A DNA stretch of 64,000 nucleotides from Rhizobium sp. NFR03 (GTDB lineage: Bacteria; Pseudomonadota; Alphaproteobacteria; Rhizobiales; Rhizobiaceae). Location: contig NZ_FOGR01000011.1 of NCBI RefSeq assembly GCF_900111275.1, positions 84,267-148,266 on the forward strand. The letters run 5' to 3'. Shown here piece by piece: positions 36,832 to 45,316 of this stretch (position 1 is the first letter of the stretch; each line of letters opens with the position of its first letter). The translations under genes and the position numbers were made by a program. The notes beneath the pieces are model-generated. The model worked only from the letters and a program-made list of their open reading frames with translations, was not told the DNA's origin and searched no databases.

Positions 36832-38475
36832 TCATGTTGCCGAACTCAAACGCGCCTCTGTCAGGTCGATCTCGCGGACGATCCGCCGCGCCATCTCGTC
36901 TGGCAGCTTGCGCGCGCGGGCCATCTTGAGGATCTGGTCGCGCTCGGCGCGTGCGCCGGCAAGCCGCAGAACCCGCTCGATCTCCTCCACCTTGCGGATC
37001 TGGTCGTTCTCATCGATGGAGCGCGATCGTCCATCGATGCGCTGGCGATAGACCTCCATCAGGCGCGTGCCGACATCGGCATAGAGATCGGCATCGTTGC
37101 GGCCGGTGCCAAGCCGGTGCTGCGTGGCTTCGATGGCCTTGATCGCAGCTTCGGCAGCGGCGATGCGCGCCTCGTCCTCCTCACGCTGATGAGAAGGTTC
37201 GGGCGGCAGTTCGAGGTCGCGCAGCAGTGCCGGCAGGGCGATGCTCGCTGTGATGAGCGAGACGATGATGACGCCGGCTGCGAGAAAGATCACGAGATCG
37301 CGGGCAGGGAAAGGCGAGCCGTCATTCATGACCAGCGGCAAGGTCAGAATGCCGGCCAGCGTGATCGCACCCCGGACACCCGCAACGGAGATTGCGATAA
37401 CGAGACGCCAGCTTGGCTTGTGGATGACTTCCCCACGGCGGGCTGCCTTGAACAGCGTGAAGCGCAGGGACACCCAGACCCAGGCCAGCCTGAGACCGGC
37501 GAGCGCCAGCGTGATGGCGACGACGTAGTATCCAAGCCAGATCGGATGCAGGTGGCCGGTGTCGCTGACGATGCGTGCGGCACCCGAAGCGATGCCCGGA
37601 AGCTGTTCGCCGAGCAGCACGAAGATGATGCCGTTCATGGTGAACTGGACCGTATCCCACACGGCGGCGCGGCGTACGCGGGTCACGGCGAGAACCTTGC
37701 CGCGCTGCTCCTCATAGCTCATGGCGATGCCGGCCGCGACAGCCGCGAGAATGCCCGAACAATGCAGATGCTCCGCCAGCAGATAGGCGCCGAACGGAAT
37801 GAGGATGCTGATCAGGATCTGCGAGCCCGTCTCTTCGCCGAGCTTGCGCGACACGACATCCTTTGCGCGGGTTACCAGCCACGTCAGTCCGAGGCCGACG
37901 GCGATGCCGCCGATTGCCAGCCACAGGAATGTCAGCACAGCTTCTCCGGCCGAAAACGTGCCGGTCAGCGTGGCGGCGACGGCAAAACGCATGCAGACAA
38001 GACCGGAGGCATCGTTGAGGAGCGATTCCCCTTCCAGAATATGCATCACCCGCTTGGGAATCGGCACGCGGGCCGTGATGGCGGAGACGGCGATGGGGTC
38101 CGTCGGCGAGAGGATGGCGGCGAGGGCGAAGGCGACCGGCAACGGGATCGCCGGCACCATCCAGTGGATGAAGAAGCCGATGCCGAGAACCGTGAAGATG
38201 ACGAGCCCCAGCGCAAGCTCCAGAATGGTGGCTTTGTCATGAAACAGCCCTTCCTTGGGAATACGCCACCCGTCGAGAAACAGCAGCGGCGGCAGGAAGA
38301 GCAGGAAGAACAGCGTCGGCTCCAGCGTGATCGCGGAACCCGTGACGGTTGCCAGCAGGGCCCCAAGACCGATCTGGACAAGCGGCACCGGCACGGCGAT
38401 CGGCGACAGCCGCGCCAGCATGCCGCTGATCACCACGGCGAGCAGCAGGAACAGGGAAATCGTCACACCTTCCAT
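36832..38475 (-). CDS. Na+/H+ antiporter, CPA1 type
   Basis: A 547-residue inner-membrane exchanger with about 12 hydrophobic segments, followed by a cytoplasmic C-terminal tail of about 140 residues rich in charged residues. CPA1 marks are LFLPPLLFLDGW near residue 55, ILSPTDPIAVSAI near 115 (containing the ion-binding aspartate), and EGESLLNDASGLV near 150. Monovalent-cation/proton exchange at the membrane is expected; the tail may regulate it. It lies between GH15 and gnd genes on the same strand. Confidence 0.9.
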   Translation of the reverse strand: MEGVTISLFLLLAVVISGMLARLSPIAVPVPLVQIGLGALLATVTGSAITLEPTLFFLLFLPPLLFLDGWRIPKEGLFHDKATILELALGLVIFTVLGIGFFIHWMVPAIPLPVAFALAAILSPTDPIAVSAITARVPIPKRVMHILEGESLLNDASGLVCMRFAVAATLTGTFSAGEAVLTFLWLAIGGIAVGLGLTWLVTRAKDVVSRKLGEETGSQILISILIPFGAYLLAEHLHCSGILAAVAAGIAMSYEEQRGKVLAVTRVRRAAVWDTVQFTMNGIIFVLLGEQLPGIASGAARIVSDTGHLHPIWLGYYVVAITLALAGLRLAWVWVSLRFTLFKAARRGEVIHKPSWRLVIAISVAGVRGAITLAGILTLPLVMNDGSPFPARDLVIFLAAGVIIVSLITASIALPALLRDLELPPEPSHQREEDEARIAAAEAAIKAIEATQHRLGTGRNDADLYADVGTRLMEVYRQRIDGRSRSIDENDQIRKVEEIERVLRLAGARAERDQILKMARARKLPDEMARRIVREIDLTEARLSSAT

Positions 38476-38518
38476 GATCGTCCTTTTATCCGTCGCATGG
38501 TTCGTCTTTTCTTCGGAG

Positions 38519-40342
38519 TTACGCGTCGAACTCGACCGTCACCTTGGGGGTTGCATCCGACCGCTCATCGGCCGGGCCCTTGCGCCGTGACAGGTTGAGC
38601 GCCGTATTGATGACGCCGATATGGCTGAAGGCCTGCGGGAAGTTTCCGAGCAGGCGCTTGTCCTTCGGGTCGTACTCCTCGGAAAGCAGTCCGACGTCGT
38701 TGGAGAGCGCCAGCAGACGTTTGAACAGCGCCTGCGCATCCTGCCGCCGGCCGATGAGATCGAGCGCATCGGCAAGCCAGAAGGAGCAGGCAAGGAACAC
38801 GCCTTCATCGGACGGCAGCCCGTCGTCGGTTTCGCCGGTGCGGTAGCGGAGGACGAAGCCATCGCTCGTAAGGTCACGCTCGATGGCTTCCACCGTGCCG
38901 ACATACCTCGGATCGTCGGGCGGCAGAAAGCCGACCATGCCGATCTGCAGCACGCTCGCATCCAGCGCCTTCGAACCGTAGGCCTGGACGAAGCTGTTCA
39001 TTTCGGGATCGAAGGCCTTCGCGCAGACCTCCGCATGAATCTCGTCGGCAACCTGTCGCCAGCGGAGAGAGCCCTGCCGATCGCCTGCCTCCTCCGCCAT
39101 CAGCGAAACCCGGTCGAACGCGACCCAGGCCATGACCTTGGAATAGGTGAAATGCTGTCGCTCTCCACGAACCTCCCAGATTCCCTCGTCCGGATCGCGC
39201 CACACGCGCTCCAGAAACGGCATCAGGACATCGCCAATCTCCTCGCCGCGAGGATGACGCGCAAGCCCGCCCTTGGAAGCCTGCATCAGTGCGTCGGCGA
39301 CCTCGCCATAAACGTCGAGCTGGAACTGTTCCGAGGCGGCATTGCCGATACGCACCGGCTGCGAGCCCTCGTAGCCCGGAAGCCAGCCGGCCTCCCATTC
39401 GCGAAGATTGCGCTCACCCGCAACGCCATACATGATCTGCATCTGTTCCGGCGCGCCCGCCACGGCCCGCAGAAGCCAGTTCCGCCACGCGCTCGCCTCC
39501 TCGTAATAGCCAAGCTTCATCAGCGCCAGAAGCGTCAGCGTCGCATCGCGAAGCCAGCAATAGCGGTAGTCCCAATTGCGCGTGCCGCCCAGTTTCTCCG
39601 GTAGGGACGTGGTGACCGCAGCCACGATGCCGCCGGTCGGCATGTAGGTCAGGGCCTTCAGCGTGATCAGCGATCGTTTGACCGCGCCGGTCCAGCCATC
39701 GACATCCGGGCACCGGCCGGTGAATTCGCGCCAGAAGGTTTCCGTTGCCTCCAGTGCGGCTTCCGCATCCACCGGCTTGGGCCGTGTCAGGAAGGAGGAG
39801 CAGAAGGTCAGCGCGAAGACGAGGCGCTCGCCCTCGGCAACTGTGAAAGCGCCTGTGACACGGCTGTCATTGCCATCGAGCGGAACGGCAGAATGCAGGA
39901 TCAGCATGTCCGGTCCCGCGACTGCTGTCACCACGCCATCTGCCTCGAACGACATCCACGGCACGGTTTGCCCATAGTCGAAACGGGCCATGAACTCGAA
40001 ATCGAAAGCAACGGCGCCCTCTATTCCCTCAACGATGCGGATGATGTTGCTCGACCCGTCCCGAAGCGGCATGAAATCGTGAATGACGGCCTTGCCCGCT
40101 TCCGTCTCGAAGGTGGTCTGGAGGATCAGCGTATCCTCGCGATAGGCGCGCTGCGTCCGGAAGGTGCTGTCCGACGGTGCGATTTTCCAGCGGCCGTTCG
40201 TCTCGTCGCCGAGAAGGGCTGAAAGGCAGGCCGGCGAATCGAAGCGGGGCAGGCAGAGCCAGTCTATCGAGCCATCTCTACCCACCAGCGCTGCTGTCTC
40301 GCAGTCACCGATGAGAGCGTAATCCTCGATCCTTGTCGACAT
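38519..40342 (-). CDS. glycoside hydrolase family 15 protein
   Basis: A 607-residue cytoplasmic protein (no signal peptide) with the two-part GH15 layout: an N-terminal beta-rich domain starting IEDYALIGDCETAALVGRDG and an (alpha/alpha)6 catalytic barrel. The acidic blocks RNWDYRYCWLRDATLT and LLSEEYDPKD carry the probable catalytic acids; QAFSHIGVINTALNL closes the domain. Family members are glucoamylases or trehalases; trehalose use would fit an osmotic-stress context, but this is not shown by sequence. Confidence 0.92.
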   Translation of the reverse strand: MSTRIEDYALIGDCETAALVGRDGSIDWLCLPRFDSPACLSALLGDETNGRWKIAPSDSTFRTQRAYREDTLILQTTFETEAGKAVIHDFMPLRDGSSNIIRIVEGIEGAVAFDFEFMARFDYGQTVPWMSFEADGVVTAVAGPDMLILHSAVPLDGNDSRVTGAFTVAEGERLVFALTFCSSFLTRPKPVDAEAALEATETFWREFTGRCPDVDGWTGAVKRSLITLKALTYMPTGGIVAAVTTSLPEKLGGTRNWDYRYCWLRDATLTLLALMKLGYYEEASAWRNWLLRAVAGAPEQMQIMYGVAGERNLREWEAGWLPGYEGSQPVRIGNAASEQFQLDVYGEVADALMQASKGGLARHPRGEEIGDVLMPFLERVWRDPDEGIWEVRGERQHFTYSKVMAWVAFDRVSLMAEEAGDRQGSLRWRQVADEIHAEVCAKAFDPEMNSFVQAYGSKALDASVLQIGMVGFLPPDDPRYVGTVEAIERDLTSDGFVLRYRTGETDDGLPSDEGVFLACSFWLADALDLIGRRQDAQALFKRLLALSNDVGLLSEEYDPKDKRLLGNFPQAFSHIGVINTALNLSRRKGPADERSDATPKVTVEFDA

Positions 40343-40555
40343 CCGACATCCTCCGGCAAGCCATGCTCGTCAGGCCAGCCTTGCGGATGGCCCGAGCGGT
40401 GACACCGCTAAAGCATTGAAGCGGGGAGGTCGAGCGTTCCGCATCTGGCTCCGGTTGAAAGAGCCATGCAGGATTGCCCGTCCACGGTCTCAGAGGACAT
40501 TGCGATTTTTCAGCATCTGTCTTATATGTAGGTACGTCACTACATCGAGGTTTTC

Positions 40556-40810
40556 ATGAACCATACTCGCCTTTCAAGCCGCGAGCTCAATCACGATGTG
40601 AGCGGGGCCAAGAAGGCGGCGCTAGACGGGCCGGTCGTTATCACCGACCGGGGGCGTCCGTCGCATGTGCTGATGACCTACGAGACCTATGAGCGCCTTA
40701 CCGGCAAGCGCCGCAGCATTCTTGATGCTCTCTCCGCGCCGGGCTTGTCGGATATCGATTTCGACACGCCGCGCGCCACCATCTCACCTCGCGACGTGGA
40801 TCTGTCTTGA
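40556..40810 (+). CDS. Phd/YefM-family antitoxin
   Basis: An 84-residue antitoxin with the Phd/YefM core (SSRELNHDVSGAKKAALDG then VVITDRGRPSHVLMTYETYERL), which makes the DNA-binding dimer, and a C-terminal flexible stretch that would cover the toxin. Its TGA overlaps the toxin start by four bases. Expected to neutralise the PIN-domain RNase and to autoregulate the pair. Confidence 0.9.
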   Translation: MNHTRLSSRELNHDVSGAKKAALDGPVVITDRGRPSHVLMTYETYERLTGKRRSILDALSAPGLSDIDFDTPRATISPRDVDLS

Positions 40811-41229
40811 GATATCTCCTCGATACCAACGTCATCTCGGAACTGCGGAAATTGGGCGATGGCAAGGCGAATGAAAACGTCGTAAATTGGATGGGAGGGC
40901 AGGACTCCGATGATCTCTGCCTGTCCGCCATCACCATCCTGGAGCTCGAACGAGGTGTGCTTGGCGTTCAGCGCCGCGATCCGGCGCAAGGTGCAAGGCT
41001 GCGCAACTGGCTCGACCATCACGTTCGGCCGGCGTTTTCAGGCCGCATCATCCCCATTGATGATGCGATCGCGACGCGTTGCGCTCATCTTCACATTCCG
41101 GATCGACGCAACGAGGCCGATGCCCTGATCGCTGCCACGGGTCTCGTCCATAGCCTTTCCGTCGTGACGCGCAACGTCCGCGATTTCGAAGGTACCGGCG
41201 TTGTCGTCATCGATCCGTGGCGCGGCTGA
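40807..41229 (+). CDS. VapC-type PIN-domain toxin
   Basis: A 140-residue PIN ribonuclease. The acidic residues are all visible: D in YLLDTNVISE (residue 6), E in ITILELERGV, D in RRNEADALIAATG and D in TRNVRDFEGTG. It starts with TTG 40807, overlapping the antitoxin stop by four bases, so it is translated by coupling. Homologous to VapC/FitB. A type II toxin of this kind cleaves specific RNA (family knowledge). Confidence 0.9.
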   Translation: MRYLLDTNVISELRKLGDGKANENVVNWMGGQDSDDLCLSAITILELERGVLGVQRRDPAQGARLRNWLDHHVRPAFSGRIIPIDDAIATRCAHLHIPDRRNEADALIAATGLVHSLSVVTRNVRDFEGTGVVVIDPWRG

Positions 41230-41279
41230 CAAGCAGCGCGCACGTCCGGGGCTTCCTCACGTGAACCCGTGACAAACAT

Positions 41280-41684
41280 TCAGACCGGCGAGGATTTTGC
41301 CGTTGTCCCCGCAGGGCGGCCGGCGGTCTCCCACAGCCTGCGCACTTCGTCCCAATCGGGAACGGTTTCCGTCGTAAAGCCAAGCGTCTTTCCGGTCGCA
41401 ATCGCGCCGAAGGCTTTCATCGCCTGTAGATGGGCGCCGGATATCAGGTAACGTCGCATGGCGGCCTCATCGGTCCAGACCGTTCGCGTGTGATGGACGC
41501 CATTGATGAAGCGCGCATCCGTCGACAGGTTTCCGGGTGCTTTACGGGCCTGGATCATCGACCGGATGGCATGCCACCAGAACCGTGGCTGGTGCCGCCT
41601 TGCTTTCAGCTGAAGTCCTGTAATGGAGACATAGACGGTTTGTGCGGTCATGCGTGTTCCCAGCTCATAGGATGCCGTCGTCAT
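41280..41684 (-). CDS. uncharacterised protein, possible monooxygenase-like fold
   Basis: A 134-residue protein with no clear motif. The segment FWWHAIRSMIQARKAPGN followed by HHTRTVWTDEAAMRRYLISG resembles DUF3291/antibiotic-biosynthesis monooxygenase-like ferredoxin-fold proteins, on pattern alone. The frame is open to 41774, but MTTASYELG at 41684 has AGGGATG upstream; MTAQTVYVS at 41651 is a third option. It is convergent with the toxin gene. Confidence 0.6.
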   Translation of the reverse strand: MTTASYELGTRMTAQTVYVSITGLQLKARRHQPRFWWHAIRSMIQARKAPGNLSTDARFINGVHHTRTVWTDEAAMRRYLISGAHLQAMKAFGAIATGKTLGFTTETVPDWDEVRRLWETAGRPAGTTAKSSPV

Positions 41685-41808
41685 GAAGCATCCCTGAATG
41701 GTTTGCGCTTCTATATCATCACCATGTCTGCCAGTTGACGCTTGCCGCTGCGCCAGACCAGACGTGCTTCTCACTCAGCGAAGCGCCCGCCGGTCGGCCG
41801 AGCTCCCT

Positions 41809-42132
41809 TCAATAATTCCCCCCATCGCCGCCGTCCGGCTGGTGAGCGGGCAGGGCCGGTTCGGGATCGACGGTTGGCTGAAGGTCCCGCAGCATGTCTG
41901 CCGCGTGGCGAAGCGCGCGCTGCCAGTCCTCCGGCGTCGATGTACTTGCCGTTGACGAAGCCTGCTCCAGTGAGGTCACGGCGGCGCTATCGGCCATGTG
42001 CTCCTGCGCGCAGAGATTCCGTATTTCGCCGAGCGCGATGTCGATCAGCCGCGTAACATCCTGATGCTCCAACGTCTCCACATCGTTCGACGCCGTCACC
42101 AGCTTGACGATCAGCTCGTTCACCGTCTCCAT
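41809..42132 (-). CDS. uncharacterised helical protein
   Basis: A 107-residue acidic, helix-rich protein (METVNELIVKLVTASND, VTRLIDIALGEIRNLCAQEH, WQRALRHAADMLRDL) with a low-complexity serine/threonine segment and a glycine-rich end. No membrane segment or known motif. It lies 85 bases downstream of the exonuclease gene on the same strand. Coding status is supported mainly by the frame and the ordered helix pattern. Confidence 0.5.
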   Translation of the reverse strand: METVNELIVKLVTASNDVETLEHQDVTRLIDIALGEIRNLCAQEHMADSAAVTSLEQASSTASTSTPEDWQRALRHAADMLRDLQPTVDPEPALPAHQPDGGDGGNY

Positions 42133-42217
42133 CCCTTCGTCCTTTCCGGGGCGCACCCGCTTGCCGTCTTGCAATGTCTTCGTTCGGCCATTCGGTGGGG
42201 GCCGCAACCGCAACGTC

Positions 42218-42808
42218 TCAGGCCTTCCTGCACCGGCAGGCGTCGTAACCTCCAACAAACAGCCGGCCGGCCTGCATGCCGATCATCGGCGGCACGTCCC
42301 GGACATGGGCAACCTGAAGCGCAGTCGCCATGGCGATGGACGCTTCCGCGCAGATCGCCGCGTCTTCCGCAGCGTTGTGGTGCCGGAACGTAAGGCCGAG
42401 ATGTCCGGCCAGAATGTTCAGGCGGTGGGAGCCGAGATGCGGCCATACCCGTTGCGCCATCTTGACGGAGCAGAGATAGGAAAGATCGGGATAGCTCTGC
42501 CGGTAGAGATCAAGGCAGGCGCGCCAGACGCTGAAGTCGAAGGACGCGTTGTGGGCGATCATCGTCGCACCCCTGAACTCGTCGGCGAACTCGTCCATAA
42601 CCTCCGGAAACTCCCCGGCATTTTCCACATGCTCCGGCCGGATGCCGTGGATGGCGACGTTGAACGAGGAGAAGCGCATGTCCCGCGGGCGGATGAGACG
42701 TTCCTCTACCCGGACGACCCGTCCATCCTCGATCCACGCAAGCCCGACCGAACAGGCGCTTCCGCGCTGCTCGTTGGCCGTTTCAAAATCGATGGCGATC
42801 GTCTTCAC
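42218..42808 (-). CDS. DEDDh 3'-5' exonuclease, DNA polymerase III epsilon-like
   Basis: A 196-residue exonuclease with the four acidic residues in the DEDDh order: DFETA near residue 7, the NASFD block near 92, and HNAAEDA with the following aspartate near 154, where the histidine is the general base. It lacks the polymerase-binding C-terminal part of DnaQ, so it is a stand-alone proofreading or RNase T-like enzyme. GTG 42808 is preferred because the family begins with the beta strand TIAIDFETA; the in-frame ATG at 42901 adds an unrelated leader. Confidence 0.82.
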   Translation of the reverse strand: MKTIAIDFETANEQRGSACSVGLAWIEDGRVVRVEERLIRPRDMRFSSFNVAIHGIRPEHVENAGEFPEVMDEFADEFRGATMIAHNASFDFSVWRACLDLYRQSYPDLSYLCSVKMAQRVWPHLGSHRLNILAGHLGLTFRHHNAAEDAAICAEASIAMATALQVAHVRDVPPMIGMQAGRLFVGGYDACRCRKA

Positions 42809-42981
42809 GTGCGCTGTCCGTCTGTCGTTTCCCGTCCGGCATACTGTCTGGAGCATGATTTGGCAAAGGGCGAGATGATTAGGAGAACTGCCATGCAGCA
42901 TGGCAGGGCGTTTGAACCATGGCGCGCAGCCGCTCAGGCCCTATCTATGAGTGCGAGACCGATGAAAGGGACCGCCGCGCC

Positions 42982-43683
42982 ATGAAACCGCATGTCATTT
43001 GCCTGATGTTGACCTCGCCGGACGGCAGCCTGCATCCGAGCCGCTGGACAAAGAGCCCGGATGGCGAGCGCGCCGACTGGACCGCTCTCTACGAGAAGAT
43101 CCACACGGAACATGCCGGCAATGCCTGGATGGTCGGGCGGGTCACGATGGCGGAGATGTCAAAAGCGCAGCCCCATCCGCCGACGGGTCCCTTAGATGTC
43201 GTGCGTCCGCATTGCTTCGCCAGGCCAGGCGCGTCGTCATTTGCGATAGCGCTGGACCCGGGTGGCAAATTGCATTTCGCCGGTGACGAGCTTTTCGGCG
43301 ACCATATCGTCGTGCTGCTCGGCCCGGATGTGCCGGACAGCCATCTGGCAGAGCTGGCCGCCGACGGCGTCTCCTATGTGGTCTCGGACACGAAAGAGCT
43401 CGACCTTCGCGCGATGCTCATGCTGCTCGGGCAGGAACTTGGCATTACCCGCATCCTTCTGGAAGGCGGGGCAAGCGTCAATGGATCGATGCTGGCTGCC
43501 GGGCTTGTCGATGAGATCAGCCTCGTCATCGCGCCGGCGCTGGAAGGCCGACTGGCCGGCGATCGGATCATAGCGTTTGGGGAGGAGGGGCTTGCTGGTA
43601 AGGTTAAGCTGTCTTTGAAGTCCTGCGACGTCCTCGCACATGGCGCTCTTCACGTCCGCTATGACGTGCGCTCGCCGAGCTGA
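42982..43683 (+). CDS. RibD C-terminal-domain (dihydrofolate-reductase-like) protein
   Basis: A 233-residue reductase-fold protein. The family marks are MVGRVTMAEM near residue 50, ITRILLEGGASVNGSMLAAGLVDE near 160 and the preceding nucleotide-binding region. Proteins of this kind use NADPH to reduce pteridine or flavin precursors. It stands alone, not in a riboflavin operon, so its substrate is open. ATG 42982 is chosen; an ATG at 42919 in frame has no support. Confidence 0.78.
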   Translation: MKPHVICLMLTSPDGSLHPSRWTKSPDGERADWTALYEKIHTEHAGNAWMVGRVTMAEMSKAQPHPPTGPLDVVRPHCFARPGASSFAIALDPGGKLHFAGDELFGDHIVVLLGPDVPDSHLAELAADGVSYVVSDTKELDLRAMLMLLGQELGITRILLEGGASVNGSMLAAGLVDEISLVIAPALEGRLAGDRIIAFGEEGLAGKVKLSLKSCDVLAHGALHVRYDVRSPS

Positions 43684-43707
43684 AGCAAACAGCGCAGGCG
43701 CGGAACG

Positions 43708-44607
43708 ATGGCGAGCAGGGTAAAGGAAAGCAAGGCGCAAGAAAACGAGACGGATGCGCCTGCTCAGCTGGACGAGGAGGCCGCATCCGGCGAGGTGGTC
43801 TCGTTTCCCTATGACCGGATGACGGTCGATCAGTTTCGGCATCGTTTTCCACGAGCCCGCTGGCGCGACGACATCAAGGCGTGGTGGGTGCCGGGAAAGA
43901 CGGCAGCGCGCCGGATCGGGCGGTGGCTCGCGGAACAGGAGGCGGAAGCGGATGCGCACGCGGATGCGCGCGGACGCGACGCCTACGACTTCGATCCGAT
44001 TGTCAGCCCCTACCTCGAAATCGGACGCGTCGGCTTCAAGATCCGGACGCCATATTCGAAAACGGTGGTCGAAGAGCTTCGCGAAATCCGGTTCGCGCGC
44101 TGGGATGCGGATCTGCGCCTCTGGCATGTTCCGTTCCGCTCATTTGAAGACCTTCGCAGCCACTGGACCGCCATAGAGGCTGCCGCACGTCGAAACGAAC
44201 CCGCCGAGCGGGCGCGACGTGCGGAAGAGCGGAAGGGTTCTGAAGACGACGTGAAATCAAAGGCACGCTCCGCGGAGCGTCGCAAGCATCGTTACCCGTT
44301 ACATCCCGACGAGCTGCCGCCGCCAGGCGTGCCGGTCGCGATCTCCTATGGCATCGTCGTCTTCACCGAAATTACCGGCGAACTGGTCGATCCCGCTGCA
44401 GTCGCGGATTTCTACCCCGGAGCAACAGAAAGCCATGTCTGGGGTCTCTGGCGCGCGCCCTCCCTCGAGGAGTTGCTTTCGGCGTGGCCGGCAAAGGTCA
44501 TTCCCGACCCAACGGGCGACTGGCGGCTGCCGACGATCGAGGAGCTGAGGCCGGCGCGACGAGCGGCCCGGGTCCGGGAGAGCACAGGCAAGGTACGCAG
44601 TCGATGA
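43708..44607 (+). CDS. uncharacterised protein with two HARP-like repeats
   Basis: A 299-residue protein with two similar segments: residues about 32-73 (SFPYDRMTVDQFRHRFPRAR, then DDIKAWWVPGKTAARRIGRW) and about 109-150 (FKIRTPYSKTVVEELREIRF, then ARWDADLRLWHVPFRS). Both match the pattern of HARP/SMARCAL1-type DNA-annealing domains (aromatic, R-W-D-x-x-x-x-x-W-x-V-P), here without any helicase motor. A charged linker (about 155-190) and a C-terminal part ending REST-KVRSR follow. The ATGA overlap with the next gene suggests an operon. Function unknown. Confidence 0.6.
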   Translation: MASRVKESKAQENETDAPAQLDEEAASGEVVSFPYDRMTVDQFRHRFPRARWRDDIKAWWVPGKTAARRIGRWLAEQEAEADAHADARGRDAYDFDPIVSPYLEIGRVGFKIRTPYSKTVVEELREIRFARWDADLRLWHVPFRSFEDLRSHWTAIEAAARRNEPAERARRAEERKGSEDDVKSKARSAERRKHRYPLHPDELPPPGVPVAISYGIVVFTEITGELVDPAAVADFYPGATESHVWGLWRAPSLEELLSAWPAKVIPDPTGDWRLPTIEELRPARRAARVRESTGKVRSR

Positions 44608-44879
44608 ATGCGAAGGGGACCGCATTCGACGCGGCTCTCGACCGACTGCCGGACGGCTTTGTCGAGGGCACGTTCGATGGTCAGCCATGGGGCGCTACCG
44701 TTCGCCGTTCTACCGACGGGCGCCGTGTGTGGCTCTTTGCAAGAGATCTGCGCCGGAACGACATCGTCAGCTTCAACCTCTATCGGACGACATCCGGCGG
44801 CGCTCTCCTCAAGCCCTGCGAGATGTCGTCCGCCAAGGTCGTCGATTTCGTCATCGGCTTCAGGCCTGTCGCAGAATGA
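44604..44879 (+). CDS. uncharacterised small protein, coupled to the HARP-like gene
   Basis: A 91-residue protein (MNAKGTAFDAALDRLPDGF and FARDLRRNDIVSFNLYRT) whose ATG overlaps the stop of the HARP-like gene (ATGA). It has beta-rich composition and no recognisable motif. Translational coupling suggests a shared complex or process with the upstream protein. Confidence 0.65.
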   Translation: MNAKGTAFDAALDRLPDGFVEGTFDGQPWGATVRRSTDGRRVWLFARDLRRNDIVSFNLYRTTSGGALLKPCEMSSAKVVDFVIGFRPVAE

Positions 44880-44892
44880 CCATCGCGTCAGG

Positions 44893-44918
44893 GGAACAAA
44901 CATCGCAAGCAAGGGGTT
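44893..44918 (+). promoter_or_regulatory. EcfG/RpoE2-type promoter candidate for the PRC-barrel gene
   Basis: GGAAC at 44893-44897 and TT at 44917-44918 with 19 bases between, -10 core GGTT. It starts after the stop of the previous gene and ends 32 bases before the PRC-barrel ATG. Confidence 0.65.
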
Positions 44919-44950
44919 ACGGTTAGACAATCATCAAGGAGGACCATCTC

Positions 44951-45247
44951 ATGGATCATACAAAACACGTTCGCCTCTCCCCGGCCGAACTGACCCCAGC
45001 TGTCCTTGAAGGCGCAACGATTTACGGCGCAGATGACCATAAGGTCGGCAAGCTCGACCATATCCACGGAACGGGTGCAGGCGGCAAAGCTGTCATCGAT
45101 GTCGGTGGCTTTCTGGGCATTGGTGCAAAGCCTGTTGGCGTACCCTTGAGCGATCTTCAGTTCATGCGCGACGAAGACGGTGACGTTCACGCCGTGACGA
45201 CGTGGACGAAGGACCAGCTCAAGGACATGCCTGAGCATCGCGACTGA
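44951..45247 (+). CDS. PRC-barrel domain protein
   Basis: A 98-residue protein with a PRC-barrel fold: LEGATIYGADDHKVGKLDHIH, then AVIDVGGFLGIGAKPVGVPLS and the C-terminal VHAVTTWTKDQL. Such domains are linked to stress response and protein or RNA interaction in Rhizobiales, and small stand-alone members are frequent near general-stress genes. It has its own EcfG-type promoter and is ended by an intrinsic terminator. Confidence 0.88.
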   Translation: MDHTKHVRLSPAELTPAVLEGATIYGADDHKVGKLDHIHGTGAGGKAVIDVGGFLGIGAKPVGVPLSDLQFMRDEDGDVHAVTTWTKDQLKDMPEHRD

Positions 45248-45270
45248 ACAAACAAAAGATCAGACCGAGG

Positions 45271-45298
45271 AAGCCTGGCCATTGCGCCAGGCTTTTTC
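45271..45298. terminator. intrinsic terminator after the PRC-barrel gene
   Basis: AAGCCTGGC (45271-45279) pairs perfectly with GCCAGGCTT (45286-45294) around a 6-base loop; a T-run continues to 45297. It also faces the convergent small gene at 45317. Confidence 0.85.
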
Positions 45299-45316
45299 AT
45301 GTCTTGTTCTGGAAAC

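Noticed and set aside
37117..38598. A 493-codon plus-strand frame
   Set aside because: It is antisense to the antiporter, whose membrane segments and CPA1 motifs are clear; the plus-strand peptide is highly charged and low in complexity.
40410..40440. GGAAC (minus strand) upstream of the GH15 gene as an EcfG promoter
   Set aside because: TT lies at 15 bases, outside the accepted 18-19 base spacing.
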